32,746 nucleotides of DNA from Syntrophomonadaceae bacterium (GTDB lineage Bacteria; Bacillota; Syntrophomonadia; Syntrophomonadales; Syntrophomonadaceae): the NCBI GenBank assembly GCA_028692415.1, contig JAQUXM010000021.1, positions 1 to 32,746 of the forward strand, written 5' to 3'. Position 1 is the stretch's first letter. Each line of letters opens with the position of its first letter. The translations under genes were made by a program, and so were the position numbers. Below are positions 16,363-27,320 of this stretch, piece by piece. Under the pieces are notes generated by a model that worked only from the letters and a program-made list of their open reading frames with translations, was not told the origin of the DNA and did not search any database.

Positions 16363-17829
16363 TTGTCCACGAAGAAAATTTACCTTTTTATCATTTTAAT
16401 AGGTGTCTTGACTGCCACCTATTTTATTTATGCAAATATCCAACCGGAGCAATACATTCCGTCAATATCTCTGGGTAAGGAGGAAGCTGAAGAAAGAAAG
16501 CTTTTTCCTGATCCTGCTTTTACCCGCTACCAGATGGGCCTGTATCTGGATACCAACACCCGCATTCTTTATGGGAATACGATTTTGAATACCAAGAACA
16601 CTACCGGCCAGTTAATGACAGAGATTTGGTTGACCGCCTACCCCAATGCCTTTCGTAATGCTAAGGAAACGCCTGCGCCAGCCAGTGCTTATTATTCGGG
16701 TTTCGATCCGGCCTGGCTGGAATTCCAAGAATTTAAAGTTAACGGCCAGCCTGTAGAATTCTTCCCCAATGGAGTATCGGTGCAGGTGATTTTATCCCAG
16801 GATATTATCCCCGGCAGCGAATTGCGGATAGAGATGAACTGGCAGGCCAAAGTACCTAAACTGGCCTATCGTTACGGAACCAAGGATGGGATATATATGC
16901 TGGGTAATTTTTATCCTGCCTTAAATGTTTGGGATGCTGCTGGCTGGCACAATTCCTATAATTCATTGTTTGGCGATCCATTCTGCTTCCATTGTGCGGA
17001 TTATGAGGTTAGCTTCAATATTCCTGCAGGTTACCGGGTGGTATCAACCGGGGAAAATATGGATACAATAGCAGAAGATAATGGTCGGGAAATTCATATA
17101 ATCAAGGCACAAAATGTCCGTGACTTTTGTCTGGCGGTACTGTATGATTACAACGAGTCAAAGGACGAAAAATCCCGTCCGGTCGTAAAGTGTTATTTTC
17201 CAAACCACTATAATGATTTCTCAGCTCAGGTATTGAAGCAATCCGCTGAAATAATTAATTATTATGCCTGTACCTGGGGCTCATATCCCTATAACGATTT
17301 CAAGGTGGTCTTTGTACCTATGAAAGGATTTCATGGTATGGAGTATTCAGGCTTGATGTTTTTTAGCGAGGATTTTCTGCAGCCCCAAGCTTATCAGCAA
17401 CGGGGAGAATTTATTCTGGCGCATGAAATAGCCCATCAGTGGTGGTTTGCCATGGTAGGTAATGACCAGCTTAAGGAACCGTGGTTGGACGAGGGTCTGG
17501 CCAACTGGAGTGCTTATAAATATCTGGAAAAATATAAAGGGATTAAACCTCCCGCTTTAAATGAATATGCGGATGGGATCAACTTAGCCCGGGAAATGAG
17601 GGAGATTTATTCCACTCAGGAATACTATGCTACAGCTTACACTGGCGGAGAAGCATTTTGGTTCGGTCTGGAAAAGGAAATGGGGCAAGAAACGGTGAAT
17701 AAGGTTTTACGCAGGTATTTGGCGGATTATCGTTTCAATATTGCCTGCACCGATGATTTGCTTCAAGTGATAAAGAAGGAAGCTCACCAGGATATGACGG
17801 ATTATTTTGCAAAATGGTTTAAAAACTAA
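16363..17829 (+). CDS. M1 family metallopeptidase, membrane-anchored
   Basis: 488-aa ORF, TTG start after AGGTGGGAG, N-terminal signal/anchor, GMEYSG and HEIAHQWW-(X18)-E (LDEGLANW) zinc site. Confidence 0.93.
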   Translation: MSTKKIYLFIILIGVLTATYFIYANIQPEQYIPSISLGKEEAEERKLFPDPAFTRYQMGLYLDTNTRILYGNTILNTKNTTGQLMTEIWLTAYPNAFRNAKETPAPASAYYSGFDPAWLEFQEFKVNGQPVEFFPNGVSVQVILSQDIIPGSELRIEMNWQAKVPKLAYRYGTKDGIYMLGNFYPALNVWDAAGWHNSYNSLFGDPFCFHCADYEVSFNIPAGYRVVSTGENMDTIAEDNGREIHIIKAQNVRDFCLAVLYDYNESKDEKSRPVVKCYFPNHYNDFSAQVLKQSAEIINYYACTWGSYPYNDFKVVFVPMKGFHGMEYSGLMFFSEDFLQPQAYQQRGEFILAHEIAHQWWFAMVGNDQLKEPWLDEGLANWSAYKYLEKYKGIKPPALNEYADGINLAREMREIYSTQEYYATAYTGGEAFWFGLEKEMGQETVNKVLRRYLADYRFNIACTDDLLQVIKKEAHQDMTDYFAKWFKN

Positions 17830-17886
17830 TAATAATGGGAAGGCGCGATGAGAGACTATACTTTCAACGAACCTTCCAGAAATGAG

Positions 17887-18032
17887 CAATGCTTTTAAGC
17901 ATCGGAAGAAACTGCGGAGCAGTTTCTTCCGCACCGCTGCAACGAGGCGGGAGAGTAGAAGTTTGTGCCTGTTTTGTTAATTGAAACCAGACCGCATAAT
18001 GACGCGGGGGCCATCTTTTCACCTCGTTATAT
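17887..18032 (-). repeat. Copy A of a ~145-bp structured intergenic repeat
   Basis: Aligns at roughly 75-80% by eye over its length to the reverse complement of 30119-30262; contains stem-loops including CGAGGTG/CGCCTCG closing pair and perfect GGAAGAAACTGC-GGA-GCAGTTTCTTCC hairpin. Confidence 0.8.
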
Positions 18033-18386
18033 CCTGGCACCATGTTCCTTGAGAATTTGTACAGCTTCGTCAATTTTATCTGCGGTGGTTACCAGGGTGA
18101 GCAGGAATGATTTGCTTCCCGGCAGTTCTGAGTAACCTGCCATGCCACTTGCATCCGGATCGGCAGCCAGCAAAGGTGAAGGACCGTCATAGGCTTCGAC
18201 ACCGAGCACCAATGAAGAAAGCGCGGCAGAAGAGTTGCCATACAATTCGGTGTTGGGATATTCTGAAACCCGGTCAATTTTGGTTTCGGTATAGCCTTTT
18301 TGATTGAGCATTGCTTGGGCCGTTTTAGCCTGCTGGGCCGTTGGGAAATAGGCTAAAACAGATCTTTCGCCAGATTGCAGTTGCAT
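18027..18386 (-). CDS. Hypothetical protein (small alpha/beta protein)
   Basis: 119-aa ORF with GGAGGT SD-like sequence just upstream of ATG on the - strand; no family recognised with certainty. Confidence 0.7.
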   Translation of the reverse strand: MQLQSGERSVLAYFPTAQQAKTAQAMLNQKGYTETKIDRVSEYPNTELYGNSSAALSSLVLGVEAYDGPSPLLAADPDASGMAGYSELPGSKSFLLTLVTTADKIDEAVQILKEHGARI

Positions 18387-18492
18387 AGGTTTACCTCCCT
18401 TTATGTGACATTTTTGATTTTAGCGATTCTGTTGGTATTATTTTTGCCATTAAGGAATTCGAATATATATGGAAAATTTAAGGAGGATATAA

Positions 18493-20172
18493 ATGAATCC
18501 CATAAAAAAGCTGGATAATACACTGCGAAATATGATTATAAGGGCTTTGGAATCAGCCCGGGAACAGGATCTGCTTCAATTTTCAGCGATTCCTGAATTT
18601 GCCATAGAAGTTCCCCGGGAAAAACAGCATGGTGATTTTGCCTCCAATGTTGCTATGTTAATGGCCCGCGAAGCCCGCATGGCTCCCCGCAAGATAGCGG
18701 AAAGTCTAGTGGGAATGATAAATACCAGTGGCACGCCGGTTGAGCGAATTGAGATCGCCGGAGCCGGTTTCATAAATTTTTATCTGAATAATTCCTGGCT
18801 TTATGAAATACCGGGGCTGGTTTATAATATGAAGGACAAGTATGGATACAACGAGAAGATAAATCGTAAAGTACAGGTCGAATTTGTTAGTGCCAATCCC
18901 ACTGGGAATTTGCATATGGGTAATGCTCGGGGAGGCGCTATTGGCGACACGCTGGCTAATATTTTGGAGCGGGCTGGAAATGATGTGGAAAGGGAATTCT
19001 ACATCAATGATGCCGGCAATCAGATTGAAATATTTACCGATTCGATGGAAGCGCGTTATTTCCAATTAACCGGACATGATGTGGAATTCCCGGAAAACGG
19101 CTATGCCGGGTTGGACTTGATAGATACCGTTCGCAACCTAATTGCGGATTACGGGAAAACGCTGCTGGATATGCCAAGGGATGAAAGAAGAAAAATTATT
19201 GTTGAATATGCTTTGCAGGAAAAGGTTGATTATATCAAAGAGACCTTGCTCAGCTTTGGCATTGTTTATGATGTCTGGTTTAACGAAAAAAGCCTGCACG
19301 AGGCAGGTAAAATAGATCAGGTTATCCAGGTCCTCAAAGATCGGGATTATTGTTATGAAAATGAAGGTGCCCTGTGGTTCAAATCTACAGCCTTTGGTGA
19401 TGAAAAAGACGAAGTATTGATGCGGGCCAATGGTCTGCCGACATACTTTGCCGCGGATATTGCCTATCACCAGGACAAGTTTGAACGGGGCTTTGACTGG
19501 GTTATTAACATCTGGGGAGCTGACCATCACGGGCATGTAGCCAGAATGAAGGGGGCCATGCAAGCACTGGGTTATGACCCTGACAAACTGGATATCTTAT
19601 TAATGCAACTGGTTAGATTGTACCGGGCCGGCAATATTGTGCGGATGTCCAAACGTACCGGCACCACGGTTTCCCTCGATGAGCTGATTGCGGATGTAGG
19701 CAGGGATGCAGCTCGTTTTTTCTTTGTCATGCGCAGTCCTGACAGCCACCTTGATTTTGATTTGGAACTAGCCCGGCAAAAAAGCCAGGAAAACCCGGTT
19801 TATTATGTGCAATATGCCCATGCCCGCATCTGCAGTATCTTCCGTCAGGCTGATGCGGAAGGGATTAAGATGGCGAGTCTGCAAGCTATTGACGCCAGTC
19901 TCCTGCAAGAGGAGGAGGAACTGGCAATATTAAGAAAAATAGCTGATTTTCCGGAAGAGCTTGCAATTGCTGCGAGAACCCTGGCTCCGCAGAGAATAGC
20001 CCGCTATGTTCTGGACTTGGCAGCCTTGTTTCACAGTTTTTACAACCATCACCGCGTACTCAATGACAATTCGGGCTTGCAGGATGCACGCCTTTTGTTG
20101 ATGGCAATTACCAGTATAACGATAAAAAATGCTCTTGATATTTTAGGGGTAAATGCTCCGGAAAAAATGTAG
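18493..20172 (+). CDS. argS: Arginyl-tRNA synthetase
   Basis: 559-aa [70 protein letters not shown]. Confidence 0.97.
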   Translation: MNPIKKLDNTLRNMIIRALESAREQDLLQFSAIPEFAIEVPREKQHGDFASNVAMLMAREARMAPRKIAESLVGMINTSGTPVERIEIAGAGFINFYLNNSWLYEIPGLVYNMKDKYGYNEKINRKVQVEFVSANPTGNLHMGNARGGAIGDTLANILERAGNDVEREFYINDAGNQIEIFTDSMEARYFQLTGHDVEFPENGYAGLDLIDTVRNLIADYGKTLLDMPRDERRKIIVEYALQEKVDYIKETLLSFGIVYDVWFNEKSLHEAGKIDQVIQVLKDRDYCYENEGALWFKSTAFGDEKDEVLMRANGLPTYFAADIAYHQDKFERGFDWVINIWGADHHGHVARMKGAMQALGYDPDKLDILLMQLVRLYRAGNIVRMSKRTGTTVSLDELIADVGRDAARFFFVMRSPDSHLDFDLELARQKSQENPVYYVQYAHARICSIFRQADAEGIKMASLQAIDASLLQEEEELAILRKIADFPEELAIAARTLAPQRIARYVLDLAALFHSFYNHHRVLNDNSGLQDARLLLMAITSITIKNALDILGVNAPEKM

Positions 20173-20183
20173 GAGGAATGCCA

Positions 20184-20420
20184 ATGATGACTCAAAAGAA
20201 AAGCGAAGCAGATTGGGCCGTAGAAATCATGTCCCGTAAACAGGAGGCTATGTTTTATTCGGATTTGATTAATGAAATAGCTGATATGATGGGGAAAAAG
20301 AAGGATACGCCTACTTTAACATCCATATATACGCGCATAAATCTGGATAATCGTTTGGTTTATCAGGGTGAAGGCTTCTGGTTTTATGATACCAGCCGGT
20401 TAAGCAGACCCCGGGTTTAA
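20184..20420 (+). CDS. rpoE: RNA polymerase delta-like protein, HARE-HTH domain only
   Basis: 78-80 aa, located between argS and pyrG as in Bacillus; SEADWAVEIMSRKQEAMFYSDLINEIADMMG...LTSIYTRINLDNRLVYQGEGFWFYD; no acidic tail. SD AGGAGGA favours ATG 20184. Confidence 0.78.
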   Translation: MMTQKKSEADWAVEIMSRKQEAMFYSDLINEIADMMGKKKDTPTLTSIYTRINLDNRLVYQGEGFWFYDTSRLSRPRV

Positions 20421-20452
20421 ACACCAAGCAGCGTGCCAAGGGAGGAATACAC

Positions 20453-21085
20453 ATGAAAATCAAATGGTTGGGACATGCCTCTTTCTTAATAGAGACCCAG
20501 GAAAAAAGAATTATAACCGATCCATTTGATGAAAAAACTGGTTATCAGGTTTTGCCCCAGGCGGTTGATATCGCTACGATCAGCCATGAACACTGGGATC
20601 ACAACGCAGTTCATGTGCTGCTGGGCAACCCGCAGGTGATTAGAGGGCCAGGCAATTTTGATCTTAATGGCATAAGCATCAAGGGAATTCATTCTTTCCA
20701 TGATAAGAATCAGGGTAAAAACCGGGGCAGCAATACCATGTACAAGATATCCAGTGAAGGCATTAACTTGCTGCATCTGGGCGATCTGGGGCAGATACTG
20801 ACCAGCGACCAGCTTAAGGATTTAGATAATGTAGATATACTATTGATTCCGGTGGGAGGCAACTATACGATTGATGCCGGGGATGCTTTAACGGTGGTAA
20901 AGCAGATTAACCCCCGCATCGTTGTGCCGATGCATTTTAAGACTCCTCATGTTACGATAAATCTCGCCCCCGTCGAAGCCTTTACCTGCCGGTTTGATCG
21001 TTGCGTAAAGAAATCCCAGCTGGAACTGAATAAAGAGGATTTAAACCAAGAACCTTTAGTTATTGTATTGGACTATCTATATTGA
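20453..21085 (+). CDS. MBL-fold metal-dependent hydrolase
   Basis: 210-aa ORF: WLGHASFLIE, SHEHWDHN, LHLGDLG, PMHFKTP. Confidence 0.9.
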   Translation: MKIKWLGHASFLIETQEKRIITDPFDEKTGYQVLPQAVDIATISHEHWDHNAVHVLLGNPQVIRGPGNFDLNGISIKGIHSFHDKNQGKNRGSNTMYKISSEGINLLHLGDLGQILTSDQLKDLDNVDILLIPVGGNYTIDAGDALTVVKQINPRIVVPMHFKTPHVTINLAPVEAFTCRFDRCVKKSQLELNKEDLNQEPLVIVLDYLY

Positions 21086-21117
21086 TCTTAAGCAATGAAG
21101 ATTAAGAGCAAGAATAA

Positions 21118-22752
<1,635 letters not shown>

Positions 22753-22914
22753 GGGATGAGGGGGGAGAACCATCGATTTTGATTCTGGTTTTAAATATCT
22801 CTTTGCTAATCCGTGCCAAGCCTGCCCTCCAGGAACCGGATATCTAAAATGGACCCTGCAATTGTGTGTTATTGAGAGTGCTATGGGCAAGTGTTGAATT
22901 TGCTAAATGAGGAT

Positions 22915-22952
22915 GGCATACACATGTTATTTTCACGAAATATGTGTATGCC
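22915..22952. terminator. Strong hairpin between pyrG and the FemAB-like gene, possible terminator or repeat relic
   Basis: GGCATACACAT-N16-ATGTGTATGCC, perfect 11-bp arms followed by CTTTCC; no strong U tract. Confidence 0.4.
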
Positions 22953-23056
22953 TTTCCTGTAGGATTGAGGACTTAAAAGATGTACGGGCTCTTAATTATT
23001 GGATACCTGAACCTCTTGAGGGCAAACTAGCAAAGAAATATCTGTGAGGTACATTT

Positions 23057-24112
23057 ATGTTTACAACGCGAGTTATCGATATTAAGGAAAAAGAACGATA
23101 TGACAATTTTGTTGATGCGCATTCCAAAGGGCACTTCCTGCAATTGTGGGAATGGGGGCAGGTAAAGCAAGGCATGGGCTGGGAACCGTTGCCCCTGGTT
23201 TTGGAAGAAGATGGCCAAATAAGAGCTTCATTACTTATTTTAAAAAGAAAATTGCCGATTCCTGTCTTGAAGAAATGCATTTTTTATTCTCCTCGGGGAC
23301 CGGTGGTAGATATGGAAAATGAGGAATTGTGCCAGGCGCTGTTTAAAGGAGCAGAAAAAGTAGCGAAAGAAGAAGGTGCTATTTTCCTGAAAATTGATCC
23401 GGATGTACCGGTCGGACAGCAGAACTTTACTAATATCTTGAAGAAATGCGGTTTTCGCGCTAATGAAACCGGACTCGATTTTGAAGGGGTGCAGCCCAAA
23501 TTTGTTTTCCGTCTGGATATTAATCCTTCGGAAAAGGAGCTTTTAGATAATATGCATCCCAAGTGGAGATATAATATTCGTCTGGCGGCCAAGAAAAAGG
23601 TGAATATTCGCATAGCTCAAAACAAAGAAGACCTGCGTCAGTTTTATGAGGTTCTCAAAGAAACCGCCAGCCGGGATCAATTTCTCATTCGTGGTTATCA
23701 GTATTTTGAGTGGATATGGGACTACATGGTGGAAAGCAATTATGCCCGGATATTCCTGGCTGAATATGAGGGTAAGATTATTGCCGCCACCCTGGCCCTC
23801 ATTACCGGAGACAAGGTCTGGTATCTTTATGGCGCCTCAAGCAACGAATACCGCAATGTGATGCCCAATTACCTTATTCAATGGGAAATGATCAACTGGG
23901 CGCGGCAGCAGGGTTGCAAGCTTTATGATTTCCGGGGGGTATCGGGGGACCTGGATGAGGACAACCCGCTTTATGGATTATATCGTTTCAAAAAGGGATT
24001 CGGCGGTGAATTCACGGAATTCGTGGGCGAGTGGGACTTGGTTTACTCCCGCTTGTTTTTCTGGCTTTGGAATCGGGTTCTGCCCATCTATATTAAGATC
24101 AGCCGATCTTAA
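23057..24112 (+). CDS. FemAB/FemX-like peptidoglycan bridge aminoacyltransferase
   Basis: 351-aa ORF: SKGHFLQLWEWGQVKQGMGWE, KWRYNIRLAAKKKV, YDFRGVSGDLDEDNPLYGLYRFKKGFGGEFTEFVGEWDL. Confidence 0.9.
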   Translation: MFTTRVIDIKEKERYDNFVDAHSKGHFLQLWEWGQVKQGMGWEPLPLVLEEDGQIRASLLILKRKLPIPVLKKCIFYSPRGPVVDMENEELCQALFKGAEKVAKEEGAIFLKIDPDVPVGQQNFTNILKKCGFRANETGLDFEGVQPKFVFRLDINPSEKELLDNMHPKWRYNIRLAAKKKVNIRIAQNKEDLRQFYEVLKETASRDQFLIRGYQYFEWIWDYMVESNYARIFLAEYEGKIIAATLALITGDKVWYLYGASSNEYRNVMPNYLIQWEMINWARQQGCKLYDFRGVSGDLDEDNPLYGLYRFKKGFGGEFTEFVGEWDLVYSRLFFWLWNRVLPIYIKISRS

Positions 24113-24155
24113 AAAGTAAGCGCAGTACTCAAGGCTTGGGGAAGGAGGAGCTTTA

Positions 24156-25352
24156 GTGAAACAATATTTGCAAAATAAATGGGTCGAAATTGATGTCGAT
24201 GTGGTCAAGGGCAATCTGGAAGCGATAAAGACCCTGCTTGAAGAGCGCACCCGGCTGGTCGCAGTACTCAAGGCCGATGCTTACGGGCATGGAGCAGTTA
24301 ATATTGCTCGCTTGCTCTTCCAGCAAGGCGTGGATTTCTTTGCGGTCTCCTTTTTGGGTGAGGCTATGGAAATAAGGAAAGGCGGCATTCGTGCCAGTAT
24401 TCTGGTGTTCAGTCCTATGGTGGATGAAGATCAGGTCAAAGAGGCTATAAAAAATAAACTTACCCTAACGATTGCTTCTCTTTATGACAGCCAGCTGATT
24501 GATGAGGTCAGCCGGCGGCTTAACCAAAAAGTCAGCGTCCATCTGAAAGTTGAAACCGGTTTGGGCAGGTTTGGCATGAACGGCGAAGAACTCATCTCCG
24601 TTTGTAATTCTTTAAAAGAGAATCCCAACATATACATAGAAGGTATATATACTCATATGGCTGAGGCGGCTGCCAGTGATGCCAGTTATACCGAAGGACA
24701 ATTCTCCAGTTTTATGGAGATAATCCAGAGCTTGAGCGCGGCGGGTTTTAGAATACCGGTAAAGCATTGTGCCAATAGCGCAGTTTTTTTGAAATACCCG
24801 CATATGCATCTGGATGCGGTAAGAATCGGCACGCTTTTATCCGGGCAATATCCGGCGGGCAGTTTTTCCCAAACTCTGTCTCTGGCAGATCCTTTTAAAT
24901 TCAAGAGCCAGATTATTGCTTTGCGCAATCGGAAAGCCGGGACTTATCTGGGGTATTACCGCAGCTATCGCATGAAGAACCCGGCGCAAATAGCGGTGAT
25001 TCCGGTAGGGTATAATGACGGACTGGCTTTGGAAGTAGCCAATAAACCGGAAGGATTTATCGATCTGCTCAAAAAGCTGGTTAAAATGGTTTTGTTTTAT
25101 TTTGATTCTCCACGCTATAGCCTCTATATCAAGATTAAGGGGCGTGCTTATCCATTGCGTGGCAAGATCTTTATGCAGATGGCGCTGATCGAAATCCCGT
25201 TGAATGTTGGCGTGAGTGTGGGTGATGAAGTGGAAATCCCCCTACGGAAGACGCTGATCGCCAAAAACATAAGCAGGATTTATCTCCGAGACGGTGCAGC
25301 AGTGAAAATAGAGGATGAAGATGGAACCAGTTATGTAGTCGAGGGGGTTTAG
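24156..25352 (+). CDS. alr: Alanine racemase-like protein (divergent C-terminal region)
   Basis: 398-aa ORF: VAVLKADAYGHGAVNIARLL (PLP lysine), KVETGLGRFGM, PVGYNDGL; C-terminal motif region differs from canonical Alr. Confidence 0.82.
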   Translation: MKQYLQNKWVEIDVDVVKGNLEAIKTLLEERTRLVAVLKADAYGHGAVNIARLLFQQGVDFFAVSFLGEAMEIRKGGIRASILVFSPMVDEDQVKEAIKNKLTLTIASLYDSQLIDEVSRRLNQKVSVHLKVETGLGRFGMNGEELISVCNSLKENPNIYIEGIYTHMAEAAASDASYTEGQFSSFMEIIQSLSAAGFRIPVKHCANSAVFLKYPHMHLDAVRIGTLLSGQYPAGSFSQTLSLADPFKFKSQIIALRNRKAGTYLGYYRSYRMKNPAQIAVIPVGYNDGLALEVANKPEGFIDLLKKLVKMVLFYFDSPRYSLYIKIKGRAYPLRGKIFMQMALIEIPLNVGVSVGDEVEIPLRKTLIAKNISRIYLRDGAAVKIEDEDGTSYVVEGV

Positions 25353-25353
25353 C

Positions 25354-26259
25354 GTGCAGAAGAAAATAGTGGTAGGGGTTTTTGTGATTTTCCTCGTGGT
25401 TATGGGAAGTCTGGCGGTGTTGAAATCGCAAAAAATGGAAAGCGGAGCTGCAGGGTCCGGCACTGCAACGATCGGAGTCATTGAAGTTAACGGAACGATT
25501 GGCGGCGGTTCAACCTGGATGGCCGACAGCGGCGCGAGCAGTTCGGAAGTCATGGAGGCGATTCGCACAGCACGGAAACGCAAGGATATAAAAGCTGTGG
25601 TTTTAAGAGTAGACAGTCCGGGAGGAAGTTCAGGAGCTTCTCAGGAAATAGGCATCGAGCTTGACCGCTTACGGGATAGCGGGAAACCGGTGGTAACCTC
25701 TATGGGTGATATATGTGCTTCGGGAGGTTATTGGATTGCCTGCAGCACGGACCGGATCGTGGCTAATGGGTCTACTATTACCGGCAGTATTGGGGTTATC
25801 ATGCAGTTGAGCAACCTGGAAGGATTATATGAAAAACTGGGTATTCGCAATTCAAATATAAAAAGCGGCGAACATAAAGATATCGGCTCGACTGACCGGG
25901 AGATTACCTCGGAGGAAAAGCAAATGCTGCAACAAATGATTGATGACTCCTATCAGCAATTTTTAGATCAGGTGAAGAAAGGTCGCAAGGGCAAAATCGA
26001 GGAAGAAAAATTATTGGCAATTGCCGACGGCAGGATATTTACCGGGCGGCAGGCCTTGCAACTAGGCTTGGTGGATCAACTGGGTAATTATTATGATGCG
26101 GTAAAACTGGCGGAAACGATGGCGGGAATAAAAGGTGAAAGCAATATAGAAGTATTAAACGGAACTGATATCTGGAAACGTTTCATGCTGAATATGGGCA
26201 GCCGAAGCCTGCTGCAGGACATGGAATCCTTAGGGATGAATTATCTAAGCAGGTATTAA
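25354..26259 (+). CDS. sppA: Signal peptide peptidase SppA, S49 family
   Basis: 301-aa ORF with N-terminal TM, VLRVDSPGGSSGASQEI, CASGGYWIACSTDRIVANGSTITGSIGVI. Confidence 0.94.
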   Translation: MQKKIVVGVFVIFLVVMGSLAVLKSQKMESGAAGSGTATIGVIEVNGTIGGGSTWMADSGASSSEVMEAIRTARKRKDIKAVVLRVDSPGGSSGASQEIGIELDRLRDSGKPVVTSMGDICASGGYWIACSTDRIVANGSTITGSIGVIMQLSNLEGLYEKLGIRNSNIKSGEHKDIGSTDREITSEEKQMLQQMIDDSYQQFLDQVKKGRKGKIEEEKLLAIADGRIFTGRQALQLGLVDQLGNYYDAVKLAETMAGIKGESNIEVLNGTDIWKRFMLNMGSRSLLQDMESLGMNYLSRY

Positions 26260-26274
26260 AAGGAGCGTAGTTTA

Positions 26275-26865
26275 TTGACCCTCACAGAAGTCATTTATGG
26301 CATATTGTTTCAACCTGCCGCAACCCTGAGCTACCTGAGCCGGGAGAAGCCATTAAAACAGGGATTAATAGTATATCTGATAATAGCTCTATTTAACGTG
26401 CTAATCAGTCAAGGTATCGAAGCCCTGAATTTTATGGAATCCCTGGCTAATCTTCCCCCGAATTTTATATGGCTGGTCAGCAGTATCGGCGTTATAGCCT
26501 CAATCATAATGCTGTTTTTTATGGCGGGATTTTTGTCCCTAATCAGCGAGATTATTTATGGGCAGGCTAATGGCAAAGGCTTATTAGTGTGTTTGAGTTT
26601 TGCGTACCTTCCCAGTGTCTTGGGAGCACCCTTGGAATATGCAGCGCTGTTGATCGGGATGCAATCAGCAGCTGCAGTATTACCGGTGTTTACTCTGGTT
26701 TGGGTACTGGTTTTGCAGGTAATTGCTCTGCGGGAAGCTTTAAGCCTGCGGAGCAGCCAGGCCGTCTTGCTCTTTATACTTCCCTTGTTGATATTATTGG
26801 CCTTAACTATTGCAGTCATTGTAGCAGTGGTTAGCATCTTTTCTTTACCATTTACACAATTTTAA
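26275..26865 (+). CDS. Yip1-family-like membrane protein
   Basis: 196-aa multi-TM ORF, TTG start after AGGAG; typical Yip1-like composition and length. Confidence 0.65.
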   Translation: MTLTEVIYGILFQPAATLSYLSREKPLKQGLIVYLIIALFNVLISQGIEALNFMESLANLPPNFIWLVSSIGVIASIIMLFFMAGFLSLISEIIYGQANGKGLLVCLSFAYLPSVLGAPLEYAALLIGMQSAAAVLPVFTLVWVLVLQVIALREALSLRSSQAVLLFILPLLILLALTIAVIVAVVSIFSLPFTQF

Positions 26866-26923
26866 AGAAGGATATATTAGACAAGCGTAGAAATAGATGG
26901 AAAAGCGAATGGGGGGGTTGGCC

Positions 26924-27295
26924 GTGCCAAGAAGCATACTGATTGTGGATGACCAAAAAGGAGTTCGACGTTTACTGGAAGAACTTTTTAAACGTGAAGG
27001 ATGGGATGTCTATGCAGCTTCTGATGGAATGGAGGCAATTGCCCAGCTTGATCAATACCTGCCCGATATCTTGCTTATCGATATGAAAATGCCCAATATG
27101 AATGGACTTGAAGCTTCGCAGATAATTCTTAAGAAACATCAGAATTTACCGGTAATTATGATGACTGCCTACGGGGAAATGGAAGTGGTAAAACATGCTT
27201 TGGATGCAGGGGTTAGAAGGTGTATTACCAAACCCTTTGATATTATTACTTTGCGCGACCTAGTATTGCAAATAGTCAGGGAAAAGGTTTCATAA
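26924..27295 (+). CDS. spo0F: Response regulator, Spo0F-like single receiver domain
   Basis: PRSILIVDDQKGVRRLLEELFKREGWDV, IDMKMPNMNGLEA, MMTAYGE, KPFDI; position upstream of fba. Likely GTG start at 26924. Confidence 0.88.
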   Translation: MPRSILIVDDQKGVRRLLEELFKREGWDVYAASDGMEAIAQLDQYLPDILLIDMKMPNMNGLEASQIILKKHQNLPVIMMTAYGEMEVVKHALDAGVRRCITKPFDIITLRDLVLQIVREKVS

Positions 27296-27320
27296 AAATA
27301 GAAATAAAGAGGTGATTGTA

